Shown here: positions 14,694 through 23,147 of the stretch, piece after piece
Layout of the letters: each line of letters begins with the position of its first letter
Numbering within the stretch: position 1 is the first letter of the stretch
Assembly: GCF_000718775.1 (NCBI RefSeq)
Contig: NZ_JOCB01000061.1
Coordinates: forward strand, 1 to 48,392
Length of the DNA stretch: 48,392 nucleotides
Source of the DNA: Streptomyces sp. NRRL S-31
GTDB lineage: Bacteria > Actinomycetota > Actinomycetes > Streptomycetales > Streptomycetaceae
Direction of reading: 5' to 3'
The notes under the pieces: model-generated
Database searches by the model: none
Told to the model about the DNA's origin: nothing
The model's input: only the letters and a program-made list of their open reading frames with translations
Translations under genes and position numbers: made by a program

Positions 14694-15923
14694 TCACGGA
14701 GGGTTCGGGATGCTACAGAGCGGTCTGGGCGTCGGCGGGGACTGCGGGGAGGAGTACCCCAGTTCCTTCTGGACCTTGTCGAGCGCTGCCAGCAGGGGGG
14801 TCAGCTTCCTGCCGTTCGCGTAGTCCAGGACCGCCCGGTAGAAGGCGGCGGACACATCGGGCTCCATCGCGTCGGCGGCGCTGAAGCAGAGCGTGTAACG
14901 GGAGGAGCGGAGTATCTCCGCTATCCGGCCCTGGACGGCGTTGTCGTACTGCGTGACCCCCTTGTGGGCGGAGAGGGCGAAGCCGGGTTCGTTCACCCAC
15001 GTCCGCTGGGCCTTCGTGCCCGCCAGGTACCTCAGGAACTCGTCGGCGGCCTTGTTCCGGGTGAACTTCCCGACGAAGTCCGCCGAGGCCTCCAGGGCGT
15101 CACGGGAGGACGGTACGTAGGTGTACCGGCTGTCCCGCACCTGGGCCGACGCGAACGGCATCGCCGACAGGGCACCGTGGCCCAGGGAGCACCCCTTCCC
15201 GGCCATGCCCCGGGCGGCGTCGCGGAAGTTGCGCGTCGAGGCGTCTTCGAGGGCGCCCGCCACCGTCCGCCCCCACATGGTCCAGGCGTCCTTCACGGGT
15301 CGCTCGTTCCACCCGGCGCGCCCTGACGCCCAAGCGGTGTACGCGTCGATGCCCGCGTCGGAGAGCAGGATGTCGGCGATCCAGTCGGCGCCCGGCCAGC
15401 CGGAGGTCGGTCCCGACTCCAGCCCCAGGCACCAGCCGGACCGGGACCGCAGGGCGGCCCGGTTCTCCCCGGGCCGTGCGGTGTGCCTGGCGTCGTACCA
15501 GAGGAGGCTCTTGACGTCGGCCTTGACGGGAACCGCGTAGACGTCCCCGTCGTTCATGCCGAGCCCGCGGAAGGGCTGCACGTACGCGTCGGTGTCGATG
15601 TCGAGTTTCAGCAGCACCTTCTCCTGGCGGTACTTGGCGATCGCCCCCACCGTGGGCAGCACCGCCAGGTCGGGCTTCGCGTCCGCGGTGGACGCGGCGT
15701 CGAGCTGCTGGGTGAGGGCGCGGGTGACCTGCGGTTCGACGTCGATGCCGGGGTGCTCGCGCTCGAAGTCCTTGACGACCGCGTAGAACGCCTCGAACTC
15801 GGTGCCGGACCAGGGGACCATGATCGTCACCTTCTCCCTGCCCGGTTCGTCGCACGCGACCGGCGCCAGGAGCAGGGCGAGGACCAGGGCGCAGCGCACG
15901 AGTGGTGCCGTGAGTCTTCTCAT
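14694..15923 (-). CDS. Extracellular solute-binding lipoprotein
   Basis: The 409-aa protein begins MRRLTAPLVRCALVLALLLA and reaches a probable lipobox cysteine in PVACDE. It then follows the family 1 ABC solute-binding fold (KVTIMVPWSGTEFEAFYAVV, FEREHPGIDVEPQ, DLAVLPTVGAIAKY). No permease or ATPase gene is nearby, so it is more likely a sensor lipoprotein than a transport component. Its start overlaps the membrane-protein stop (ATGA), which fits direct cooperation of the two products outside the membrane. Confidence 0.88.
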   Translation of the reverse strand: MRRLTAPLVRCALVLALLLAPVACDEPGREKVTIMVPWSGTEFEAFYAVVKDFEREHPGIDVEPQVTRALTQQLDAASTADAKPDLAVLPTVGAIAKYRQEKVLLKLDIDTDAYVQPFRGLGMNDGDVYAVPVKADVKSLLWYDARHTARPGENRAALRSRSGWCLGLESGPTSGWPGADWIADILLSDAGIDAYTAWASGRAGWNERPVKDAWTMWGRTVAGALEDASTRNFRDAARGMAGKGCSLGHGALSAMPFASAQVRDSRYTYVPSSRDALEASADFVGKFTRNKAADEFLRYLAGTKAQRTWVNEPGFALSAHKGVTQYDNAVQGRIAEILRSSRYTLCFSAADAMEPDVSAAFYRAVLDYANGRKLTPLLAALDKVQKELGYSSPQSPPTPRPLCSIPNPP

Positions 15924-16768
15924 GGGCGGGGGAACCTGTACTCGGCGAGCCGGGGACGGTAGGCGAGGTACGCGAGGACACCGGCGGCGGCCAGCACGGG
16001 CAGCACGATCGCCGAGTGGGGTGGTGCGGCCGTGCACATGGAGACGCCGACCGACGCGGTGGCCAGCAGGGCCACCACGAGCGCGGGGTGCGGGTACCGC
16101 CGGAAGCGGTGGACGACGATGTGGCCGGTCGCACAGACCAGCAGCAGCATGACCGCCACCGGTCCGGTGAACAGGGGCCAGAGGAGGCCGGGGTCGCGCC
16201 AGCCCGAGTGGCGCTGGTCCTCGTTCGCCCTCTTCTCCAGCGCCGACAGGTCCCGGAGCGACTGTCTGAGGCCGCCCGTGAAGGGGACGGGCTTCCCGCC
16301 GTCGTACTGCGGAGGGGTGTCCAGCGCGGCGCGCGCCCTCGCCAGACCCGGCGGACCGTCGAGGACCGCCGTGTCGGCCAGCTGCACACACGTGGCCAGC
16401 TGGCCCTGGACGAACTGGATGTGGCTCAGGCCCTGTTCACCGGCCGCGTTGCCCTCGGTCGCCGAGGTGAGGTGGGAGCTGACGCGGGCGGTGGCGTTGG
16501 CGAAGCCGCCGCTGGTGCCGATCAGTTCGATGGCGCCGGTCCGGGACACCGCCTTGAGCGCGGCCTCGGCCTCCTCGGCCTGCTCGGACGCCTTGTCGAT
16601 GTGCCGGATGGCGGCCAGGGTGCGGTCGGCGGCGGCGATCTGCCGCAACGCGCCGTTCGCCACCACCAGATACAGCACCGTCGTCACCGCCACCATGCCC
16701 AGCACGCCCGCCCTCAGCCACCGCAAGCCCACGACCGGGTGCGGCGCCCGCGGCCGTCCGCCGGTCAC
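15920..16768 (-). CDS. Four-helix membrane protein with extracytoplasmic domain (GlnX-like layout)
   Basis: From the GTG at 16768 the protein has 282 aa. One membrane helix (about 20-40) is followed by a helical outside domain (about 41-190) and then three membrane helices (about 196-220, 228-246, 251-269). Membrane receptor GlnX of mycobacteria, which links the binding protein GlnH to kinase PknG, has a comparable layout as I recall it. GTG start and vWA stop share GTGA, and its stop shares ATGA with the solute-binding gene. Sequence homology to GlnX is not claimed. Confidence 0.75.
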   Translation of the reverse strand: MTGGRPRAPHPVVGLRWLRAGVLGMVAVTTVLYLVVANGALRQIAAADRTLAAIRHIDKASEQAEEAEAALKAVSRTGAIELIGTSGGFANATARVSSHLTSATEGNAAGEQGLSHIQFVQGQLATCVQLADTAVLDGPPGLARARAALDTPPQYDGGKPVPFTGGLRQSLRDLSALEKRANEDQRHSGWRDPGLLWPLFTGPVAVMLLLVCATGHIVVHRFRRYPHPALVVALLATASVGVSMCTAAPPHSAIVLPVLAAAGVLAYLAYRPRLAEYRFPRP

Positions 16769-18228
16769 AGCGCGTCCACCGGTCCGCCGGCCGGGCCCGC
16801 GTCGTCGAGGCGGTGTCCGCACGCCTCGCAGAACGCGGCCTCGGACGACGCCGACGCCGTACCGCACAGCGGGCAGGCGCGCGGCGGACCGGGGTCGGGG
16901 AGCGGCGGGTCGTGCGGGTCGGCCCGCCGGCTCACGGTCTTGGTCGAGTCGACGCCGATGCCCAGCATCTGCCCCCGGGTGACGTCCCGCCGCAGCCGCA
17001 GCCGGCCGTCGGGGCCGTCGTCCGCCACCGCGCGCAGCAGCCGCAGGCGCGTGGTGTCCCGCAGGGATTCCGCCAGGCCGACGGCGAGGCGCAGTTCGCG
17101 GTCCGCGCCGTAGAGGTCTCCGCGGAACCAGGCGTCGGCGCAGGCCCGCATGGCCATCCCGAGTTCGCGTTCGTTCTCGACGCGGGTGAGGTCGGCGGAG
17201 CGGGCGATGCCGAAGCCGGGCGTCGAGCGGCGGCGCACGGTCATGGCCGCGGTCTCGGAGCAGGGCCGGCGGGTGCCGTCGGGGAACTCGGCGTGCAGCG
17301 TGACACGGGCGGCGCGCAGGACCTCGTCGACGGGCAGAGTGCCGGGGTCGAAGCGGAGGGAGACCTGGTACTGGCGGGTGTCCGGGGGCCATGAGCCCAA
17401 GGGGACGTGCGTCCAGCCGTCGAGCTGTTGGCGTGCCGTCAGCTCCGCCTCGGCCGGGCGGATCTGGCGTACGAACGCCAGCCGGAAGCGGCTGTTGGGA
17501 CGCAGGGCCAGATAGACCCGGGGCACCACGATCCGCTGGGCGTCGCGCACCAGGCGGGTCAGGTCCTCCGTGAGGTGGGAGACGGTGACGACGGCCTCGG
17601 CGGTGCCGTGCAGCGCCTCGGCGATGCGCAGCAGGTCCGTGTAGCGCCACTCGTCGCCCAGGCCCCGCGCGTCGCAGGTGAACCGGTCGACGCACGACGT
17701 GAGGACGTCACCGAGCTGCTCCGGCGTTTCGTGTTCGTCCTTGCCGTCCGTGTAGAGGACCGCGTGGCACACCGTGCCGGGGGTGTCCACCGAGGCGAAG
17801 AGGGCACGGGCGCGGTCCAGCCACCGGCCGATCGCCGTGCCGCCCTCCGGGAGCTGGCCGATGACCCGGAGCTTGGCCTCCTCCCGGGTCCGGGCGTCGA
17901 CGGGAGCCAGGCCGCCCGTCGCCGGGAAGATCACCTCGGCCCTGTGGTTGCCCGCGACGATCGCCAGGAGGGTGCCGTCCCGCAGGGTGTCGACGGCCGC
18001 GCACAGCGCGTGTTTCGCCTCGTCCAGCTTGCGTCCGCTCATGGACAGCGAGCGGTCCATGACGAGGATCTCGGCACTCGGCACCCGCGGAACCGAACCG
18101 GCGGCCCACTCCGCCGTGACGGTGATCAGGGCGTCCGCACGGGCCTCGTCGTAGGGCAGGTCCGGGGGCGAGTCCAGTTCCAGGGCGAAGCTGAGTCCCA
18201 AGGGTGACCTGTCCCCCACCGGCACCAC
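16765..18228 (-). CDS. vWA-domain protein with C-terminal zinc ribbon
   Basis: The 487-aa protein has a von Willebrand A domain from about residue 50 with an intact MIDAS (DRSLSMSG: Asp58, Ser60, Ser62) and a later YTDGKD loop. A beta-rich middle region follows, and the C-terminus holds a zinc ribbon with CPLCG and CEACG. The zinc ribbon matches the two ribbons of the neighbouring kinase, suggesting assembly or a shared mode of control. It likely scaffolds protein-protein contacts in the cytoplasm. The start is one of two adjacent GTG codons; 58 bp separate it from the kinase stop. Confidence 0.88.
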   Translation of the reverse strand: MVPVGDRSPLGLSFALELDSPPDLPYDEARADALITVTAEWAAGSVPRVPSAEILVMDRSLSMSGRKLDEAKHALCAAVDTLRDGTLLAIVAGNHRAEVIFPATGGLAPVDARTREEAKLRVIGQLPEGGTAIGRWLDRARALFASVDTPGTVCHAVLYTDGKDEHETPEQLGDVLTSCVDRFTCDARGLGDEWRYTDLLRIAEALHGTAEAVVTVSHLTEDLTRLVRDAQRIVVPRVYLALRPNSRFRLAFVRQIRPAEAELTARQQLDGWTHVPLGSWPPDTRQYQVSLRFDPGTLPVDEVLRAARVTLHAEFPDGTRRPCSETAAMTVRRRSTPGFGIARSADLTRVENERELGMAMRACADAWFRGDLYGADRELRLAVGLAESLRDTTRLRLLRAVADDGPDGRLRLRRDVTRGQMLGIGVDSTKTVSRRADPHDPPLPDPGPPRACPLCGTASASSEAAFCEACGHRLDDAGPAGGPVDAL

Positions 18229-18286
18229 CCGATCGTGTCGCTGCGTGATCCGCTACCCAGCGTGCTCACGTCCTCGACGGAACGTG

Positions 18287-20425
18287 CTACGAGTCTAGCC
18301 CCGCGGATGCCGCTCCGGAACGGGAATGACCCGGTCCGCCACGTTTTCGTGTCCACCGCCAACTCAGCGGCGGGCGCAGCCGGTTCGCCAGGTCCACCAA
18401 CGCCACGTAAGCACGCTCGGTGGACGCGTGCGGGCCCAGGGCACGGATCGCGTCGGACAGTTCCAGCCGTTCACGGGTGCGCAGGAACTCCGCGTACTGG
18501 ATCTCGGCACGCAGCGCGGCGGCCGCCGCCTCGCTCAGGTCGAGGCCGGGCAGGGCCGCCCTGGCCCGGGCCACGTCGTCCTCGGTCGGCGCCGGGTGCG
18601 GAGTGGGCAGGACCATGACACGCAGGCGTACCGCCGCCACCCGAGCCTCGCGTTCGTAGCGGAACTCCCCGGCCAGCCGCTCGGCGACCGCCACCGCCCG
18701 CGCGCGCTCGCCGTCCCTCAGCAGCACGCGGGCCAGGCCGAAACCGGCCGCGCCGAGGGCGGGGGTGGTGTCGAAGACCGTGCCGTAGTGCGACCGCGCG
18801 ACGACGAGGTCACCGCACAGCTCGGCGCAGAGACCGAGGGTGAGAGGCGGGATCAGCTCACCGGGAAGTGCCCTGCGCACCCGGGTGAGCACGGTGGCGG
18901 CCCGCTCCGGGTGCCCGTCCGCCAGCTCGATCAGACCGCGGTACCAGTCGGCCAGCCAGTGCCGGCCGGGCAGGTCGGCCGCCTCCAGCCGACGCGCCGC
19001 CGCCGTGGCGTCCTTCCTGCGCAGGGCGAGCCGGCTCTCGGCCAGCGCATGGCCGGCCGCGGCCCCGACGCGGGAGTCGTCCGGATCGGACAGCGGAGCG
19101 GGCAGGGCGGCCGCGACGTCACCGGGCTCCGGTGCGGAGAACGGCGGGGGCATCCTCAAGCGACCTTCCTCGTCGGACCGCGCCTCCACCCAGTGGGCGA
19201 GGGGGCGGGCCGTGCCCAGGCCGCCGTGCAGCGGGTCCGGCGCCGGGCCGAACAGAGCGGAGGGCCGCGCCACCTGACGGCCCGTCGGGGGCGCCGCCAC
19301 GACCTGCCGGATGACACCGCTGAGCTGCTCCGCGAACTGCCGTGCCGACCTGAACCTGCGCCCCTGCTCGGGGTGGGTGGCACGGGCCAGCAGCAGATGG
19401 AGGGAGTCGACGCCCGGTGCGGAGCGGTCCGTCCAGCGGGAGCCGCAGATCCTGCGCAGGGTCTCGCCCAGTCCGTAGAGGTCGAAGCCGGGGCCGGGGC
19501 GCTGGTGGTCGGGATCGGTCTCCGGCGGCGCGAACTCCCTCGTGTACTCCGCGACCGGCCCGGTGTCCTTCCGGCTGCGCACCGCCCCGAAGTCGATGAG
19601 CCGCACCCGGTCCAGCCCGCCCGCCGGGCTCTCCTCCCGGAAGCGGATGATGTTCTTCGGCTTGACGTCGCAGTGCAGCAGACCCCGGTCGTGCAGGTAG
19701 TCGAGCGCCTGGAGCAGGCGGATGCCGTGCGCGAGCAGGGTCTCCAGGCGGTCGCCGTCGCGGGCCTCGAGCGGCACGCCCGGGACGTACTCCAGGACGA
19801 GGTGCGGACCCTCCTCCTCGTAGCCCAGGATGCGGACGATGCCGTCGTGCCGGAGCCCGACCAGGACGTCCCGTTCGTGCCGGGCGGTTCTGGCGACCGA
19901 CCTGCGCAGGGCCTTGAGGACGACGTGGGTCGCGAGGTTGCGGTCGTGGGCGAGGTAGGCGGTGCCGGACGACCCCGAACCGAGGCCGCGGGTGACGACG
20001 TAGCGCCCGGCGATGGTCAGTCCGCCCGGCCGGGCGAAGTCGAAGCGGGTGCCGCAGCGCGGGCAGAAACCCTCGATCCGGCCCGGCTCACCGTGGTGGC
20101 CGCGGCCGACCGGCCGCCCGCAGGAGGGGTTCGGGCAGACCCGGTGCGCCTCGGCGACCGGTTCCGACGGCTCCGGTGGTTCCGGCGGTTCGTCCGGTGC
20201 CTCGGCGGTCCGCACGGAGTCGACCAGACCGAGGCCGTACCAGGGGTCCGGGAGCACCTGCGCCACACCGACGCCCGCCCCGCCCGCCGCCGGCGGTTCT
20301 GGGGCGCGGTCCGCCGGCCCGGCGCCGTCGCGCGGCAGCGGCCGGCGGTCGCACACGTCGCAGAAGCCCTGTTCGTCGATCACACCGCGCCCGCAGCCGG
20401 GGCGGTTGCACCTCGTACGGCTCAT
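18287..20425 (-). CDS. PknG-like Ser/Thr protein kinase with zinc ribbons and TPR-like tail
   Basis: In this 712-aa protein two Cys4 ribbons come first (C6, C11, C22, C25 and C97, C102, C121, C124). A kinase domain follows (about 141-390) with Gly-rich loop GLGSGSSG, Lys171, the catalytic HCDVKPKN (Asp253) and DFG at 278. The C-terminal half is helical with repeat-like units, as in the TPR domain of PknG. There is no membrane helix. The order of metal-binding module, kinase and TPR is the PknG plan, which in mycobacteria regulates glutamate metabolism. Start overlaps the trypsin stop (ATGA). Confidence 0.9.
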   Translation of the reverse strand: MSRTRCNRPGCGRGVIDEQGFCDVCDRRPLPRDGAGPADRAPEPPAAGGAGVGVAQVLPDPWYGLGLVDSVRTAEAPDEPPEPPEPSEPVAEAHRVCPNPSCGRPVGRGHHGEPGRIEGFCPRCGTRFDFARPGGLTIAGRYVVTRGLGSGSSGTAYLAHDRNLATHVVLKALRRSVARTARHERDVLVGLRHDGIVRILGYEEEGPHLVLEYVPGVPLEARDGDRLETLLAHGIRLLQALDYLHDRGLLHCDVKPKNIIRFREESPAGGLDRVRLIDFGAVRSRKDTGPVAEYTREFAPPETDPDHQRPGPGFDLYGLGETLRRICGSRWTDRSAPGVDSLHLLLARATHPEQGRRFRSARQFAEQLSGVIRQVVAAPPTGRQVARPSALFGPAPDPLHGGLGTARPLAHWVEARSDEEGRLRMPPPFSAPEPGDVAAALPAPLSDPDDSRVGAAAGHALAESRLALRRKDATAAARRLEAADLPGRHWLADWYRGLIELADGHPERAATVLTRVRRALPGELIPPLTLGLCAELCGDLVVARSHYGTVFDTTPALGAAGFGLARVLLRDGERARAVAVAERLAGEFRYEREARVAAVRLRVMVLPTPHPAPTEDDVARARAALPGLDLSEAAAAALRAEIQYAEFLRTRERLELSDAIRALGPHASTERAYVALVDLANRLRPPLSWRWTRKRGGPGHSRSGAASAGLDS

Positions 20426-22134
20426 CCGTCGTGTCCCCTCTCCTCGAACCGTCGGCCGACCTCGTCGATGTAGTGCCTGACCAGCTTGCCGGCGGCTCGG
20501 AGGTCGATCGGCTCGGTCTGGAGCGCGCGGGCGGCGGGGGCGTGCCGCTCGGCGAGCCGCCGGTCCTCGTCGCCGAAGTACCGCGCCGCCCGGACGCGGT
20601 GCAGTTCCAGCAAGGCGCCGAGGTCCCGGTAGGTCGTGATCATCCGGCGCAGGTCGTGCTCGTACCGGGCCAGGGCGGCGCGGGCGTCACCGGCCTGGTC
20701 GTGGATCGCGGTCAGCTCGGGGTCGGGCTCCGTCGCCCGGGCCACGGCCAGCCGGACCCGCAGCCGGGGGGTGGCCAGGAGCGGCAGCCGGGGGGCGCCG
20801 AAGAACCGGGCGCCCCACTCCCGCTGCAACGCGAACGCGGCGCGCTCCCGCGCGGCGAGCTGGTCGAGGAGCGTCCCCACCTCGTCGGCGTCCACGTCCC
20901 GGGCGGCGCCGCCCGGGAGTGGTTCGGGGTCGAGGAGGACGTCGTAGGCCAGGCCGGCCGGTGGCGTGCCCTCGAAGCCGAGGACCAGGCGGATCCCGCG
21001 CGACCGGGCCCGCGCGGCCAGTTGCCCCAGCGGCTCCCGCAGGAGGTCCGCGGGGTCCCGGGCCCGGTCGACGCCGCCCACCACCAGGCAGGCGGGCGGC
21101 CTCCGGTGCAGCAGTTGCCGCCGCACCTCGGCGGCCGTACCGCCGGGCAGCCCGAACCGGCCCGCGAGGTAGTCGCTGAGGTCGCGGGCCGACTTGCCGC
21201 GCGCGTCGTAGGCCGCGTCGATGCTGCCGAGCCGGAGCACCGTGTCCCCGGGGGCGCCGGTCAGCTCGGCGTCCGTGACGCCGGCCCGGGCCGCCGGGTC
21301 GGCCGTCCGCACCAGCCGGACGAGCCAGGAGTCGCCCACGGCCGCCGTGCCGCCGGTGCCGACGGCGACGGTGCCGCACCAGTCGCTGTCGAGCAGCCGG
21401 GTCAGCTCCTGGGTCAGCGCGAGCCGCAGCGGGTCACCCAGCACATCCCCGGGCAACTCGCCCCGGGAAGCGCCCAGTTCATCGCTGCGGTCACCGCCGG
21501 TGAACTCCTCGATCCGGGGCAGGTACGTCAGGATCGTCTCGGTCGGCAGCATCCAGGCCGCCCTCGCGCTCTCGTTGACGTAGTCGGCCACCACGATGCC
21601 GATGACCCGGCCCTCGAACTCGCCGTCCCCGGCCACGGCCCCGGCGCCCGAGTATCCCGGCTCGATCCACGGGCCGCCCTGGTCCACCCGGTTCAGCAGG
21701 ATCCACTCGCCCTGCCGGTGACCGGAGCCCGCCAGCCGCGCCTCCACCCCCATGCCGAACGGCGCGTCCTGCGGGAAGCCGTACATCCGGACCGTGCCGC
21801 CGGAGACGGGCGCCTTCCACAACGTGGTCCGGGTGCCGCAGTCGACCGGTTCGTCGAGGACGAGCAGCGCCACGTCGCCGCGCTGCGTGTCCCGGTCGTG
21901 CACCCAGGTGCCCGGGACCACGCGTGCGGTACGGACCCACTCCGGACGGCACGCCACACTGCTGATCCGCACGGGGGAGCCGGCGTCCCCGGGTGCCCCT
22001 CCGGCGTACCGGACCACATGCGCGCAGGTGAGCACGTGCCGGTCGTCGAGCAGCACTCCGGCACCCTGGGGCGTGCCCTCCCCGTCGTCCACCCGTACAC
22101 GCCACGGTCGGTCACTGTGCTGATGCAGCGCCAT
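20422..22134 (-). CDS. Cytoplasmic trypsin-like serine protease with long helical C-terminus
   Basis: The 570-aa protein starts at ATG 22134. The trypsin fold covers about residues 1-210 with triad His39 (LTCAHVV), Asp87 (RGDVALLVLD) and Ser162 (GYSGAG). No signal peptide precedes it, so it acts inside the cell. The middle (about 235-420) has a strand-rich LVVGG and RLVLGFEG pattern, like a degenerate NTPase-type or regulatory domain without a Walker A. The last 130 residues are helical. It is the first gene of the operon and probably cleaves a target when the rest of the system signals. Confidence 0.88.
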   Translation of the reverse strand: MALHQHSDRPWRVRVDDGEGTPQGAGVLLDDRHVLTCAHVVRYAGGAPGDAGSPVRISSVACRPEWVRTARVVPGTWVHDRDTQRGDVALLVLDEPVDCGTRTTLWKAPVSGGTVRMYGFPQDAPFGMGVEARLAGSGHRQGEWILLNRVDQGGPWIEPGYSGAGAVAGDGEFEGRVIGIVVADYVNESARAAWMLPTETILTYLPRIEEFTGGDRSDELGASRGELPGDVLGDPLRLALTQELTRLLDSDWCGTVAVGTGGTAAVGDSWLVRLVRTADPAARAGVTDAELTGAPGDTVLRLGSIDAAYDARGKSARDLSDYLAGRFGLPGGTAAEVRRQLLHRRPPACLVVGGVDRARDPADLLREPLGQLAARARSRGIRLVLGFEGTPPAGLAYDVLLDPEPLPGGAARDVDADEVGTLLDQLAARERAAFALQREWGARFFGAPRLPLLATPRLRVRLAVARATEPDPELTAIHDQAGDARAALARYEHDLRRMITTYRDLGALLELHRVRAARYFGDEDRRLAERHAPAARALQTEPIDLRAAGKLVRHYIDEVGRRFEERGHDG

Positions 22135-22200
22135 CCGCCCAAGGTAAGGCAACCGGCGCCGCACGGACCCGGGTCGACGTCAGGCGGTCGTCTCCCGCCG

Positions 22201-22350
22201 TCACCTCCGAACGTCCAGCCCGGCCGGCGCCGCCGCGCCGCGCACGCTCACCCGCACGTACCGGACCGCGCTGCCGTCCGCCCGGTGCCGGCCCCGGCCG
22301 TCCGCCGAGACCTCGACGGCCGCGGGGGCGGGAGCGGGACGGAGGCCAGG
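22201..22350 (-). pseudogene. Possible remnant of a discoidin (F5/8 type C) domain end
   Basis: The minus strand here reads AAVEVSADGRGRHRADG, then AVRYVRVSVRGA, and a stop. This resembles the last strands of F5/8 type C domains, where VEVS-DG is followed by ARYVRV. No start codon or upstream domain remains. Apart from this, the 313-bp stretch between the TetR and trypsin genes holds nothing that I can support. Confidence 0.35.
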
Positions 22351-22446
22351 AGCGGGGCGATGACGCGGGGGCTCTTCACGGGGTGACGATGCGGCGGGAA
22401 GGAGGACGACGGGCGGAGCCGGGGGTTTCGTTCGAATCGGGTCGGA

Positions 22447-23043
22447 TCAGGCGGGGGCGTCCGGTGGCCGGAACAGCGTGCGCAGTGCCAGGCCGGCCAC
22501 CTGGCGCAGCTGGTCCCGGCTGTGACCGCTCGCGGCCTGTACGGCGATGCCATCGAGGACGGTGTGCACCAGCTGGGCGAGGACGGCCGGATCGGCGTCC
22601 GCCGGCAGGTCGGCCGCCCGCTCGAAACGCCGGCGGAGCGCGGCCTCGCCGGCCATCCGCCGTGCGATCACCTCCTGGCGGATCGGCTCGGAGTCCGGAC
22701 CGCAGGCATGGACGCTGTTCACGCTCAGGCACCCGTGGGGCGTGTGCGGCCCGGTGGTCAGCTCGACGGCCCCGAGGACCAGTCGCTCCACGACCTCCCG
22801 CGCGGTGGGTGCCGCCAGTGCCTCGGCGGCGAAGGCCCCCGGGCTGGTGAAGTACCGGTCGAGCACCGCGCGGAACAGCTGCTCCTTGTTGCCGAAAGCC
22901 GCGTACAGACTGGGCCTGTTGATGTCCATGGCCGCGGTCAGGTCCGACAGGGACGTCCCTTCGTAACCCTGCCGCCAGAACACCTCGAGCGCCCGGTCGA
23001 GCGCGATCCGCGGGTCGAAGGCGCGCGGGCGACCACCTGCCAT
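22447..23043 (-). CDS. TetR-family repressor
   Basis: The 198-aa protein has a TetR HTH (about residues 10-60): ALEVFWRQGYEGTSLSDLTA, then MDINRPSLYAAFGNKEQLF. The C-terminal half, with TTGPHTPHGCLSVNS, matches the AcrR-like TetR group that controls short-chain or Gfo/Idh-type oxidoreductases. AGGAGG stands before the ATG. It is divergent from the oxidoreductase at 23148; two palindromes in between are its likely operators, implying autorepression. Confidence 0.92.
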   Translation of the reverse strand: MAGGRPRAFDPRIALDRALEVFWRQGYEGTSLSDLTAAMDINRPSLYAAFGNKEQLFRAVLDRYFTSPGAFAAEALAAPTAREVVERLVLGAVELTTGPHTPHGCLSVNSVHACGPDSEPIRQEVIARRMAGEAALRRRFERAADLPADADPAVLAQLVHTVLDGIAVQAASGHSRDQLRQVAGLALRTLFRPPDAPA

Positions 23044-23063
23044 GGCTGCCTCCTGGGGTTTTT

Positions 23064-23075
23064 TACCTATCGGTA
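23064..23075. promoter_or_regulatory. TetR operator 1
   Basis: TACCTATCGGTA has TACC/GGTA half-sites and is preceded by a T-run. It sits about 20 bp upstream of the TetR start codon. Confidence 0.7.
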
Positions 23076-23084
23076 CGTTACCCC

Positions 23085-23113
23085 TTGAACTCCCGCTCCC
23101 GCCCCTCTAGTTT
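23085..23113 (+). promoter_or_regulatory. Candidate promoter of the oxidoreductase gene
   Basis: TTGAAC (23085-23090) and TAGTTT (23108-23113) are 17 bp apart. The second operator begins three bases downstream of the -10 element, a position where a bound repressor would block initiation. Confidence 0.5.
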
Positions 23114-23115
23114 TT

Positions 23116-23127
23116 TACCGTTCGGTA
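23116..23127. promoter_or_regulatory. TetR operator 2
   Basis: TACCGTTCGGTA is a near-perfect palindrome preceded by TTTTTT as in operator 1. Its centre lies 52 bp from the centre of operator 1, about five helical turns. Confidence 0.7.
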
Positions 23128-23147
23128 TGGAACTGGCTGGGGGACAC

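Noticed and set aside
14694..15923. Solute-binding protein as part of an ABC importer operon
   Set aside because: No permease or ATP-binding gene is adjacent; both neighbours are signalling-type genes with overlapping stops and starts.
18326..20473. A 715-codon plus-strand open frame opposite the kinase gene
   Set aside because: Kinase motifs and zinc ribbons are all on the minus strand; the plus frame has no motif.
20176..22386. A 736-codon plus-strand open frame opposite the trypsin gene
   Set aside because: The trypsin triad is on the minus strand; the plus frame lacks any motif and has shadow-frame composition.
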